Part shown: piece after piece, positions 8,648-16,495 of the stretch
Position numbering within the stretch: the first letter of the stretch is position 1
Layout of the letters: every line of letters begins with the position of its first letter
Assembly (NCBI RefSeq): GCF_014495685.1
Contig: NZ_JACTVI010000045.1
Span: 1 to 63,713 of the forward strand
Source: Streptomyces sp. TRM68367
GTDB lineage: Bacteria; Actinomycetota; Actinomycetes; Streptomycetales; Streptomycetaceae
Direction of reading: 5' to 3'
Length of the DNA: 63,713 nt
The notes under the pieces: model-generated
The model's database searches: none
Told to the model about the DNA's origin: nothing
Seen by the model: only the letters and a program-made list of their open reading frames with translations
Translations under genes and position numbers: made by a program

Positions 8648-9250
8648 TCAGCGGGGCTTGAGTCCGTGGAGTAGGAGGTGGACGAGCTCGTCGACGCCCT
8701 CCAGAGCCGCCTCGGGGGCGATCGCGCCGCTGGCTGCGAAGGCGGCGAGGCCGTGCAGGGTGGCGCCCGTGACGAGGTTGAGGGCGTCCGGATCGCCGTC
8801 GATGATCTCGCCGTGCTGCTGGGCGTCCGAGAAGACCCGTACGAGGGAGCCCACGGTGCGGTCGACGGCGGCGGCCATCTGCTCTTCGGCGTCCGGATCG
8901 TGCTTACGGGCGTACATCAGCTCCAGCAGCTCGGCGTTGTCGATCGCGAAGCCGAGGTAGGCGCGGGCCAGCGCGGTGAGCCGGGGCTGGAGGGGGAGCG
9001 CGGGGTCGTCGGCGGCGGCCAGGGCCTGGCCGAGGCGTGCGTACCCGGCCAGCGCCAGGGCGTTGAGCAGGGCCTGCTTGTCCTTGAAGTGCCGGCCGGG
9101 CGCGGCGTGGCTCACTCCGGACGCGCGGGCCAGTTCGCGCAGGGAGAGCGCGTGGACCCCCTTCTGCCTGAGGGTGCGCTCGGCGCTGGCGAGCAGGGCG
9201 GCGCGCAGGTCGCCGTGATGATAGGGACGGCTCTCGGGCATGGATGTCAT
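8648..9250 (-). CDS. TetR/AcrR family transcriptional regulator
   Basis: A 200-residue repressor with an N-terminal TetR DNA-binding domain. It shows the GDLRAALLASAERTLRQKG helix, then SLRELARASGVSHAAPGRHF as the helix-turn-helix, followed by KDKQALLNALA. The C-terminal all-helical domain would bind an unknown ligand. The gene is divergent from the SDR oxidoreductase at 9340, so it probably controls that gene and itself. An alternative ATG at 9241 would shorten it by three residues. The intervening 18-bp tandem array is the obvious candidate operator. Confidence 0.88.
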   Translation of the reverse strand: MTSMPESRPYHHGDLRAALLASAERTLRQKGVHALSLRELARASGVSHAAPGRHFKDKQALLNALALAGYARLGQALAAADDPALPLQPRLTALARAYLGFAIDNAELLELMYARKHDPDAEEQMAAAVDRTVGSLVRVFSDAQQHGEIIDGDPDALNLVTGATLHGLAAFAASGAIAPEAALEGVDELVHLLLHGLKPR

Positions 9251-9347
9251 CGTATCCGGATGTTGACCCCGTCAGCATTGTTGTCACCGTCCCCATTGTT
9301 GTCATTGACAGCATTGTTGGCGACGTCTACATTGAGGTCATGGCTGA
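9240..9347. repeat. Six-unit 18-bp tandem repeat in a divergent promoter
   Basis: Units start at 9240, 9258, 9276, 9294, 9312 and 9330, exactly 18 bp apart. The central units read CATTGTTGTCACCGTCCC, CATTGTTGTCATTGACAG and CATTGTTGGCGACGTCTA; the flanking ones are degenerate. A TGTCA-T-TGACA inverted repeat lies at 9300-9310. The array spans the gap between the TetR gene and the SDR gene and touches both start codons. It may act as a multi-site operator. Confidence 0.8.
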
Positions 9348-10263
9348 GAAGAGCACCGGCACATGGAACGCGACCCACCTCCCCGACCTGACCGGCCGCA
9401 CCGTCGTCGTCACCGGAGCCAACAGCGGCATCGGGCTGACGGCGACCGACGCGCTGGCGCGGGCGGGCGCGCACGTGGTCCTCGCGGTACGGGACGTGGA
9501 GCGGGGGAGGGCAGCGGCGGCGCGAGTGCGGGGCAGTACGGTGGTACGGCGCCTGGACCTGGCGGACCTGTCCTCGGTCCGCGGCTTCGCCGCCGCCTGG
9601 CAGGACCCGCTGCACACCCTCGTCAACAACGCGGGCGTGATGATGCTCCCGAGGCAGCGGACGGTGGACGGCTTCGAGATGCAGTTCGGCACCAACCACC
9701 TGGGCCACTTCGCCCTGACGAACCTGCTCCTGCCGCACATCACCGACCGCGTGGTCACCGTCTCCTCCGGCGCCCACCGCTGGAGTGACGAACGCATCCA
9801 CTTCGACGACCTGAACCTGACCTCGGTCTACGATCCGCGGCGCGCCTACGCCCAGTCCAAACTGGCGAACCTCCTCTTCACCCTGGAACTCCAGCGCCGT
9901 CTGACGGCCTCGGGCTCCCCCGTCCGCGCCCTCGCCGCCCACCCCGGCTACGCGGCCACCAACCTCCAGAGCCACGCGGGGAGCCCGGTGATGCGCGGCT
10001 TCATGCGGATCGGCAACCGCTTCGTCGCCCAGGACGACAGGGCGGGCGCGCTGCCCACGCTGTACGCCGCGACCCAGGACCTCCCCGGCGCGAGCTACGT
10101 CGGCCCTGACGGCTTCGCTGAGATGCGCGGTGGGCCCACACTGGTCGGCCGGTCCCGTGCGGCCAGCGACCCCCTTACGGCCCGCCGTCTGTGGCGGGTG
10201 TCGGAGGAGCTGACGCACGTCCGCTTCCCGCTGGGCGAGCGGGAGCCGGCGGCGCCGAAGTGA
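9340..10263 (+). CDS. Short-chain dehydrogenase/reductase
   Basis: NAD(P)-dependent oxidoreductase of 307 residues. The cofactor motif TGANSGIG sits near the N-terminus, NNAG follows in mid domain, and the catalytic set is Ser in TVSSGAHRW, then YAQSKLAN (Y-x-x-x-K). The sequence resembles retinol-dehydrogenase/WW-domain-oxidoreductase-like SDRs, which act on hydrophobic alcohols or aldehydes; the substrate here is not evident. The open frame extends to 9244, but that extension is the translated 18-bp repeat, so I place the start at ATG 9340. Likely repressed by the divergent TetR protein. Confidence 0.88.
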   Translation: MAEKSTGTWNATHLPDLTGRTVVVTGANSGIGLTATDALARAGAHVVLAVRDVERGRAAAARVRGSTVVRRLDLADLSSVRGFAAAWQDPLHTLVNNAGVMMLPRQRTVDGFEMQFGTNHLGHFALTNLLLPHITDRVVTVSSGAHRWSDERIHFDDLNLTSVYDPRRAYAQSKLANLLFTLELQRRLTASGSPVRALAAHPGYAATNLQSHAGSPVMRGFMRIGNRFVAQDDRAGALPTLYAATQDLPGASYVGPDGFAEMRGGPTLVGRSRAASDPLTARRLWRVSEELTHVRFPLGEREPAAPK

Positions 10264-10611
10264 ATCCGCCGTCCGCCTCGCCATCTGGCCGCTTTCGGCC
10301 AAGCGGACCACGGCAATGCCCGGCTGCCCCCGCTCGACCGAAGCCATCGCTGGCCGAAACCGGCCCCGTGCCGGGGCTCTTTGAACCACCTTCGTGCTCT
10401 GCCGGGTGCCGGGAATGATTCCGACGCCAGCGTGGTTGTACGGAGCGGTCGCTGTTTTACCTGTGTGTTTGTGTCAGTCGCATGCTCGCAGAGAACGATG
10501 TTGCGGGCGCGAAGCTTGCCTTCCAGGTCGCTGGAGCAGCCGCGTCGTGAAACCGGCCGGGAATCTCGCACGGTGCGAGTTTCCCCAACCCAGCCCCTGT
10601 AAGGAGCAGCA
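10264..10611 (+). promoter_or_regulatory. Long upstream region and leader of the cold-shock gene
   Basis: About 350 bases without a gene. The last ~180 bases are relatively AT-rich for this genome and probably hold the promoter and 5' leader. A perfect inverted repeat CTCGCAC-G-GTGCGAG lies at 10565-10579, 22 bp before the ribosome site AAGGAG. Long structured leaders are common for cold-shock mRNAs; a role here is inference. Confidence 0.45.
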
Positions 10612-10815
10612 ATGACTCAGGGAACCGTCAAGTGGTTCAACGCCGAGAAGGGCTTCGGCTTCATCGCCCAGGCCGACGGCGGTCCGGACGTCTTCGTGCA
10701 CTACTCGGAGATCGACAGCTCGGGCTTCCGCAGCCTGGAGGAGAACCAGCACGTGGAGTTCGACATCGTGCAGGGCCCCAAGGGCCCGCAGGCTTCACGC
10801 GTCCGCCCGCTGTAA
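10612..10815 (+). CDS. Cold-shock protein (CspA family)
   Basis: A 67-residue single cold-shock domain, the standard length for an RNA/ssDNA chaperone. RNP1 is visible as KGFGFI and RNP2 as VFVHY, after the GTVKWFNAEKG opening strand. AAGGAG lies 7-8 bases before the ATG. The gene stands alone, with a long leader upstream and a strong terminator downstream at 10869-10906. It acts in the cytoplasm, binding nucleic acid with low specificity. Confidence 0.97.
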   Translation: MTQGTVKWFNAEKGFGFIAQADGGPDVFVHYSEIDSSGFRSLEENQHVEFDIVQGPKGPQASRVRPL

Positions 10816-10868
10816 GCCTGTAAGCAGGCTGGCAGGCCAAGCCTGCCGTGGGTGACGTGACAGAAACA

Positions 10869-10906
10869 GAAGAGGGCCAGCACCTTCCCGGTGCTGGCCC
10901 TTCTTC
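10869..10906 (+). terminator. Intrinsic terminator after the cold-shock gene
   Basis: An 11-bp perfect stem GGGCCAGCACC / GGTGCTGGCCC with a 5-base loop. It is extended by a GAAGA...TTCTTC base, giving a T-rich 3' arm. It lies 54 bp after the stop codon. Confidence 0.88.
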
Positions 10907-10918
10907 GTGGGTCCGCGG

Positions 10919-11285
10919 TCAGTGGCGTGAGCCCTGTGAACCGCTTTCGGTGAGGTCACCGGCGCGGCGAAAGGCCTCTCCGCGTGCCATGGCTCGCTCC
11001 ACCTGCCCGGGATCGATGACACGCGGACCACCCAGCGCCTGCGAGGAAAAGCTCATCTGGGCGTTCTCTTCGAGGCAGAGCAGCGTGTAGACGGCGTGCG
11101 CCAGGTCGCGCCCCCAGAGGAGGAGGCCGTGGTTGGCAAGCAGCACCGCAGGGCTGTCGTCCCCGATCGCCTCCAGGATCTGACCGACCGCGTCCTGCCC
11201 GCCGCGCGGCGCATAGGAACGGGTGACCGGAACAGGCCGGGTCGCCCCCAGACGCGCGAGCGCCTCGATCAGCTCGAAGGGTAAC
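10919..11285 (-). pseudogene. C-terminal half of a class II aldolase/adducin-like protein
   Basis: The reading frame from about 11285 to 10919 encodes the C-terminal part of a class II aldolase. It includes PVPVTRSYAP, the zinc-ligand loop AVLLANHGLLLWG and the following E-x-x-A helix. The N-terminal half, with the first zinc histidines, is absent. Upstream codons (to 11464) are only the antisense of the neighbouring lipoprotein frame. At about 11280 the sequence switches abruptly to an unrelated plus-strand gene, so this is a truncated remnant produced by recombination. Inactive as it stands. Confidence 0.65.
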
Positions 11286-11840
11286 GACAAGATCGCGGGC
11301 GCTGATGTGGGCACCGAGAAGAGCGCGTCTCCCAGCGCCAGCCCGTCGGACTCGGTCAAGCGTCCGGAGATCAAGCTTCCCTCGGACGTGAAACTTACGT
11401 TCACGCCCGAGGAGACCGGCGACCCCGTCAAGGACGCCATCCTCCGGGACAACGCCGAATTCATCCGCGCGCTCGACGCGGCGATCGTCGCCCAGAATCC
11501 GCGACTCCCCGCGCTGGAGTTCTACACGGAGGGCGAGGGAGCGGCAGCCGCCGAGAAGTGGGTTCAGCAGTTCAAGGACGTGGGTTGGACGGTCACAGGC
11601 ACCGTACGGTTCTTCAACCGCGCAGTGAAGGTGAAGTCGCAGACCGGTGCTGCTATCGGCTACTGCGGAGACGAGAGCAAGGGCTACAGCAAGGTCATCA
11701 AGACCAACGAGCTCAAGGGAACCGAGGTGACCAAGGACAGCTATGTCGCCTACAACGTTCAGGTGTCCAAGAACAAGCAGGGAGTCTGGGAACTCGTGAA
11801 GATCACGTCGACTCGCGGTGCCGAGGGGTGTCAGCCGTGA
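11281..11840 (+). pseudogene. 5'-truncated lipoprotein-type gene
   Basis: The frame gives a Ser/Pro-rich linker (KSASPSASPSD) followed by a compact domain with conserved-looking blocks such as LTFTPEETGDPVKDAIL, DNAEFIRALDAAI and GYCGDESKGYSKVI. It resembles extracytoplasmic Streptomyces lipoproteins that precede a small secreted protein gene. No signal peptide or lipobox precedes the linker; that part has been replaced by the aldolase fragment. A GTG at 11223 could still give a cytoplasmic product. The stop overlaps the GTG start of the next gene as GTGA, so the original operon arrangement is preserved. Family function unknown. Confidence 0.6.
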
Positions 11841-12191
11841 TCAAGACGCTCCAGCTCACGGCAGTCACTGTCGTTGCGGGAGCAACCTGGATGTGCGCGA
11901 CACCCAGTGCCATCGCCGCTCAGACGCCTCCCGGCGATGGCATTGGCGAGGATTCGGGTTCACAGCCGGACACCAGCGCCTAGGCCCGGGCCGACGGCGA
12001 CAAGCTCTCCTCAGCCGTCTCAGGTGTGATCGTCGCCCCGGAGGCCGCCACGAAGGTGAACCTGCCGACCTGGGCGTGGCTGGAAGATCAGCTGAACGAG
12101 CACGACGGGACAGGGCGGCGACCTTCCGAGCGGCACGTTCGGCGATGATCAGGACGTCGTGGTTCAGGAGATCCAGGCCGTCAACCGCTGA
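11837..12191 (+). pseudogene. Decayed secreted-protein gene (nonsense codon plus internal deletion)
   Basis: GTG at 11837 opens a signal peptide (LTAVTVVAGATWMCATPSA) and mature start, then hits TAG at 11981. In the same frame after the TAG the sequence still reads like protein (ADGDKLSSAVSGVIVAPEAA, then KVNLPTWAWLEDQLNE). At about 12105 it switches frame into GDLPSGTFGDDQDVVVQEIQ and ends AVNR-stop at 12191. Joining the middle to the C-terminus skips material, so an internal deletion and frameshift followed or preceded the nonsense mutation. It was the second gene of the lipoprotein operon. Confidence 0.55.
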
Positions 12192-12235
12192 CGGGGAAGC
12201 ACGAGCAGTGAGCATGTGCAAGGGATCCGATCCAG

Positions 12236-12405
12236 GTCGACTGTCAGCTGCTGTCCACGAGCGCGAAGCAACTCTGCGATATCCGCGACGAGTTCAACGG
12301 GGCGAGACGACGCGCGAGGCCTTCAAGGGGCTTGACGACGATCTGGCCAAAGCCACCAAGGGGAAGTCGGCAGCGACGAGCTTCTTCACGGAATCCAGCG
12401 TGATC
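12236..12405 (+). pseudogene. Frameshifted fragment of an unrecognised protein
   Basis: Two frames give protein-like text in succession: VDCQLLSTSAKQLCDIRDEF from 12236, then ETTREAFKGLDDDLAKATKG and SAATSFFTES in another frame. The switch occurs near 12300. I do not recognise the family. No start or ribosome site belongs to it, and the rest of the stretch to 12483 shows nothing convincing. Confidence 0.28.
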
Positions 12406-12483
12406 TGCCGCCGGGTGAGATGGTCGTCGGAGAGCGACACGGCGATCTCCGTCGTCATGCCTGAGCCATCGCGAATGCCTTGG

Positions 12484-12720
12484 TCATTTCGTCCCCTCCA
12501 CGAAATGATCGAACTCGCCCGCCTGTACGCCGAGTACGAACGCGTCCCACTTGCGGCGGTTGGTGGTGACGACGTTGGCCGGGTCGCTGGTTTCGCGGAT
12601 GTAGACGGGGGTGTCGCCGTCGTCTCCGTCGCCGAAGGCGATTTCGATCCAGGGGCCGGGGCCGGTTGCCTCCGGCGGGGCGGCGCGTTCCCAGGTGAGG
12701 TTCGGGGGGATGTCAGCCAC
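12484..12720 (-). CDS. DUF397 domain protein
   Basis: A 78-residue DUF397-like protein with the family's short beta-rich layout: a W near the start, WIEIAFG, then VYIRETSDP and a WDAFVLGVQAGEFDHF end. DUF397 proteins accompany XRE/DUF5753 regulators in Streptomyces and are thought to be their partners. The gene is the third member of the minus-strand module, overlapping the preceding DUF397 gene by 8 bp. This copy is the more diverged of the two, with FDHF-type ending rather than FxxALK. Confidence 0.8.
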   Translation of the reverse strand: MADIPPNLTWERAAPPEATGPGPWIEIAFGDGDDGDTPVYIRETSDPANVVTTNRRKWDAFVLGVQAGEFDHFVEGTK

Positions 12721-12898
12721 GGTGCGGTTCCTTCTTGAGGGCAGTGAGCAGGGCGTCGAAGGCGGCCGGGGTGGCCGTGAGTATCGCGCCGGAAGGGTCG
12801 TTGCTTTCGGTTAGGCGGATTGTTTCGCGGGTGGTGGCGATGTGTATGCAGGAGTTGCCCTCGCTGCAGTAGGAGGACTTCTGCCAGTCCACGGTCAT
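12713..12898 (-). CDS. DUF397 domain protein
   Basis: A 61-residue canonical DUF397 protein: WQKSSYCSEGNSCIHIA, then a D-P-x-G turn (NDPSGAIL) and the end AFDALLTALKK. The ATG at 12898 has GAGGG eight bases upstream; a GTG at 12913 overlapping the regulator's stop (GTGA) is an alternative start. It sits directly after the XRE/DUF5753 regulator, the classic pairing. Confidence 0.85.
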   Translation of the reverse strand: MTVDWQKSSYCSEGNSCIHIATTRETIRLTESNDPSGAILTATPAAFDALLTALKKEPHRG

Positions 12899-12909
12899 GG
12901 TTGTTTCCC

Positions 12910-13755
12910 TCACAACTTGTGCATCAGGTGGTGGACAAGGTCCTGGGTCTTCTCCGGGCGCAGTGCTACGGCGTCGATCCGTTCGAAGAGCGTTCGGTAC
13001 TTGTGCAGCTGGGCCTCGGCGTCGAGGAACGCGACGCCGTGGGACTGGTCGAGCTGGACGGTGTCCAATTGCGGTACCGGGCCGTACGCGTAGTAGATGG
13101 ACTGCCCGGATCCCGGGTAGGCGCCGACGTCGAAGGTGATGGCGCGCAGGGTGATGTGGTCGCGGTCGCTCATGTCGAGTAGGTACTTGAGCTGCTGCCG
13201 GGTGACCTCGGAACCGCCGACCTTCATCCGCAGAGCTGCCTCGTGGACGATCGCCTCGTACGGGGTGGGGTTGTCCTCCCGGTAGAGAATCGCCTGCCGC
13301 TTGATGCGGAACGAGAGGCGGTGCTCGATGTCGGGCGGCGAGAGCTCGGTGACCGCCTGGCGGAAGATTTCGAGGGCGTACTCACGGGTCTGGAGCAGAC
13401 CGGGGATGCGTGCTGTGGTGCTGGCGCGCAATGACCGGGCGTGGTGCTCCAGTTCGGCCATGTCGAGGAGTGAGCTGGGCAACAGCTCGCGGTACTGCTC
13501 CCACCAGCCCCGCGTCCGGTCGCTGGTCATCGCCACGATGGCCTCGACAAGCGCCTTGTCCGAGCAGGCATAGACGCTGGCCAGCGTGCGCACCCGCTCG
13601 GCGCTCACGCCTACGCGACCGGCCTCCATGTTGCTGACCTGCGCCTGCTTGATGCTGAGGAGTTGACCGGCTTCGGTGGAACTCAGGCCCGCTTGCTCGC
13701 GCAGTTTTCGCAGCTCCGCACCGAAGCGCAGTTGGCGCCCCGTTGGGTTCCTCAC
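12910..13755 (-). CDS. XRE-family regulator with DUF5753 domain
   Basis: A 281-residue protein. The N-terminal helix-turn-helix spans about residues 8-65 (GAELRKLREQAGLSSTEAGQ, then SIKQAQVSNMEAG), and a DUF5753 sensory/partner domain follows (LRASTTARIPGLLQTREYAL and onwards). Such regulators act with DUF397 partners, and BldB/WhiJ-type systems of this kind affect development in Streptomyces. The two downstream DUF397 genes are coupled to it. A second, complete module of this type lies at 39277-40507. Confidence 0.9.
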   Translation of the reverse strand: MRNPTGRQLRFGAELRKLREQAGLSSTEAGQLLSIKQAQVSNMEAGRVGVSAERVRTLASVYACSDKALVEAIVAMTSDRTRGWWEQYRELLPSSLLDMAELEHHARSLRASTTARIPGLLQTREYALEIFRQAVTELSPPDIEHRLSFRIKRQAILYREDNPTPYEAIVHEAALRMKVGGSEVTRQQLKYLLDMSDRDHITLRAITFDVGAYPGSGQSIYYAYGPVPQLDTVQLDQSHGVAFLDAEAQLHKYRTLFERIDAVALRPEKTQDLVHHLMHKL

Positions 13756-13938
13756 CGGCTTGTCGCCTCCTTGCCGTCACTCACATGGGTGGCAGTAAAG
13801 GGATTCGCTAAGTTTGAGTGAAGAACTTCACTGTCTGCCGCTACCTTACAGCTTGGCCCACCGCCCAGGAGTGCCCCGCTCGACGGAGCGGCGTGGTCAC
13901 TGGGCAACCGTACGCGGAGTAACGCGGAGTAACAGGGC

Positions 13939-14317
13939 CTCGATCGCTTTGCCGACAGATCCGGACGACTACGTGAATCCGGATATGATCGTTCTGCCCA
14001 CGGCTTGGATGCAGGACGACGACTGGCTGGCCGACCCGGAGGACGCCGTGCTCGCCGTGGAAGTCATCTCGCCCGCCGAGAAGTCCCGTGAGATCAGGGA
14101 CAAGGCCGACTGGTACGCCGTCGCCCGTGTTCCCGTTCTCCTCGTCATCGACCCCCGTAAGGGGACCTGGGCCCTCCACACCCGTCCGGACAACGGTGCC
14201 TACCGGGACGTGCTGCCCGGCAAGTTCGGGGAGGCCGTGCGCCTGCCCCAGCCGCTGGGCATCGAGATCGCCACCGACGGTTTCCCGACCTACTGCCCGC
14301 CACCGGCACCCGTTTGA
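13939..14317 (+). pseudogene. N-terminally truncated Uma2-family (PD-(D/E)XK nuclease-like) gene
   Basis: The C-terminal two thirds of a Uma2/DUF820 protein is present: NPDMIVLP (first catalytic Asp), AVLAVEVISP (Glu) and the nearby lysines, then ADWYAVARVPVLLVIDP. The usual first ~60 residues are missing. The upstream sequence to 13814 is open but unrelated in character and has no plausible start. Uma2 proteins are frequent, mostly uncharacterised putative nucleases. A shortened product starting upstream cannot be excluded. Confidence 0.6.
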
Positions 14318-14353
14318 CGTTTCTCTCACCTTTGTCGTCCAAGATGTCCCCCG

Positions 14354-15124
14354 ATGAAGCGCATCCCACGCTCCCCGGGCAGCCGCCGGCTCGCGCTGTT
14401 CGCGGTGTTTGTGTTGTTGGCCGTGACCTCGGCGTCCGTTGCGGCTGCCGATGACGGGCCGGGGCCGTTCGGGGTGACCGTCACGGCGGCGGTCAGTGCG
14501 CAGAGTGTGCGGGTCGGGGCGCTGTTCGAGGCGGCGCGGGCGCCCTCCAGGCTGGCCGGGGGGCACTTCTGTACCGCGTCCGTCGTGCACAGTCCGCACC
14601 GGAATCTCATACTCACCGCGGCGCATTGTCTGGATGACAGTGGAAGCCTCGTGTTCGTGCCGGGGTATCGGGATGGGCGGGCGCCGTACGGCGTGTGGCC
14701 CGTGCGGCGGCGGTTTCTGCCCGACGGGTGGGCCAAGGGGCAGCATGAGGACAGTGATGTGGCGTTCGCCATCGTGGGCACCCACCATGGCAGGGGTGTT
14801 GAGGACGTGGTCGGGGGGAACCGGTTCGTGAGCGGGGTGGCCACGGGGGCCACCGGGGTCACCGTCACCGGGTATCCGAGCTCCCGTGAGACGCCGATCG
14901 TCTGCACCAACAAGCCCACCGCGCGCAGCGCCACGCAACAGCGCATCGCTTGTCCGGGGTTCAGCGGGGGGACGAGCGGGAGCCCCTGGGTCAACGGGGA
15001 CGGGCAGGTCGTGGGCGTGCTGGGCGGACACGACGAGGGCGGGGTCACGGCGGACGTGTCGTACAGCGTGGTGTTCGGCGCGGAGGCGGCCGAACTGTAT
15101 CGGGACGCGGCCGCCGATCCGTAA
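14354..15124 (+). CDS. Secreted trypsin-like serine protease (S1)
   Basis: A 256-residue exported protease with a twin-arginine-free Sec signal peptide (LALFAVFVLLAVTSASVAAA). Catalytic His is in LILTAAHC, Asp in the SDVAFAI strand, and Ser in GFSGGTSGSPW (GxSG). Two cysteine pairs are plausible: the one spanning CTASVV...TAAHC, and one linking the CTNK and ACPGF loops. Length and layout match small Streptomyces chymotrypsin/trypsin-like exoenzymes. Single gene on the plus strand; start ATG at 14354. Confidence 0.87.
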   Translation: MKRIPRSPGSRRLALFAVFVLLAVTSASVAAADDGPGPFGVTVTAAVSAQSVRVGALFEAARAPSRLAGGHFCTASVVHSPHRNLILTAAHCLDDSGSLVFVPGYRDGRAPYGVWPVRRRFLPDGWAKGQHEDSDVAFAIVGTHHGRGVEDVVGGNRFVSGVATGATGVTVTGYPSSRETPIVCTNKPTARSATQQRIACPGFSGGTSGSPWVNGDGQVVGVLGGHDEGGVTADVSYSVVFGAEAAELYRDAAADP

Positions 15125-15249
15125 CGTATAACGTCCCATATGGCAGGAGGTCACCTGTTATGCCGGTGTCGTGATCATTCCTGCGGCAGTGGTCCCGCCT
15201 CTACACTGACCTCGGCGACGGACTCCTGGGCGGCGAGGGGCGGTTGACG

Positions 15250-16251
15250 GTGCGTAAGGCGTGGGTCGTGGCGATCGCCGCTCTCGGCGGAGGTCTCTCC
15301 TTCGTGATGCTGCTGGTCGTGGGGGTGTACGTCGTCGCCGGGGGCATCGCCAACAACGCGGGCCGCGCCGCCAAGACGCTCGCCAAGGGCTCCGTGCCCG
15401 CCGCCTACCAGGACCTCGTGCAGAAGTGGGGCAACCTCTGCCCGGCCATCAACCCGGCGCTGCTGGCCGCTCAGCTTTACCAGGAGAGCGGGTTCAACCC
15501 CAGGGCCCAGAGCCACGCCGACGCGCAGGGCATAGCGCAGTTCATCCCGGGCACCTGGGCCACGCACGGCATCGACGGCGACCATGACGGCGACCGTGAC
15601 GTATGGGACCCGAAGGACGCGATTCCGTCCGCCGCGTCGTACGACTGCGAACTCGCGTCGTACGTGAAGAAGGTCGGCGGGAATCTGACCGAAAACATGC
15701 TGGCCGCCTACAACGCCGGGTCCTACGCGGTGATCCAGTACGGGGGGGTGCCGCCGTACGAGGAGACGCGGAAATACGTCAAGACGATCACCACACTGGA
15801 GAAGAGCTTCGCCGCGCCCGTCACCCGCGTCGACCCCTCCGAACAGGCCGCCGGCGCCATCGCGTACGCGCAGAAGAAGCTCGGCACGCCCTACCTGTGG
15901 GGCGGCGAGGGCACCCCTGAGCAGGGCGGACGCTTCGACTGCTCGGGGCTGACACAGGCCGCGTACAAGAGCGTAGGCATCGATCTCCCGCGGGTCGCCA
16001 ACGACCAGTACAACGCGGGCCCGCACCCCGCGCGGGACGAGCTGCTGCCGGGCGATCTGGTGTTCTTCTCGGACGACCTGACCAATCCGCGCGCCATCCG
16101 GCATGTGGGCATTTATGTCGGCGGCGGATACATGATCGACGCGCCGCGCACCGGGGCCGTCATCCGCTTCGACCCGATCGACACGCCCGACTACTTCGGC
16201 GCCACCCGGGTCACCGAAGATGGCGCGAAAGCGCTCCCCACGACGGTGTGA
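15250..16251 (+). CDS. Lytic transglycosylase-NlpC/P60 bifunctional cell-wall hydrolase
   Basis: One N-terminal membrane anchor (about residues 6-35) is followed by a soluble transglycosylase domain. That domain has the catalytic Glu in LYQESGFNP, then GIAQFIPGTWATHG and the AYNAGSYAV motif. A C-terminal NlpC/P60 peptidase carries Cys in RFDCSGLTQAAY and His in RHVGIYVG. This two-enzyme layout is typical of VirB1/TcpG-type proteins that open peptidoglycan for type IV machines. I infer it serves the operon at 0.7-7.9 kb, from which it is separated by an accessory island. GTG 15250 has GAGGGG nine bases upstream; TTG 15244 is the alternative. Confidence 0.88.
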   Translation: MRKAWVVAIAALGGGLSFVMLLVVGVYVVAGGIANNAGRAAKTLAKGSVPAAYQDLVQKWGNLCPAINPALLAAQLYQESGFNPRAQSHADAQGIAQFIPGTWATHGIDGDHDGDRDVWDPKDAIPSAASYDCELASYVKKVGGNLTENMLAAYNAGSYAVIQYGGVPPYEETRKYVKTITTLEKSFAAPVTRVDPSEQAAGAIAYAQKKLGTPYLWGGEGTPEQGGRFDCSGLTQAAYKSVGIDLPRVANDQYNAGPHPARDELLPGDLVFFSDDLTNPRAIRHVGIYVGGGYMIDAPRTGAVIRFDPIDTPDYFGATRVTEDGAKALPTTV

Positions 16252-16495
16252 GCAGTGCGTGAAGCCACCCCCTGAGCTGCGAAGACGTGTCTCTCTTCGA
16301 TAACGTCTGAGTGATCATTCGGTGGAGTGTGGAACGTATGGACGGGGGCCGTGCGTTCCTGTTGACGTAGCCGAGCGGACGTCGATCGTGTCCATGGAAG
16401 CGTGTCAACGGAAGCGGATCTACAAACCGCGGGGGTGAGCCGGATCGGCGTGCGCAAGGGCGCGCCGAGGAACACGACGAAGGGGCCGTTGCACC

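Noticed and set aside
12370..12460. Minus-strand start MTTEIAVSLSDDHLTRRQIT resembling a small antitoxin
   Set aside because: The frame quickly degenerates and ends without a partner gene; the plus strand of the same stretch gives equally protein-like text. Not decidable, so not annotated.
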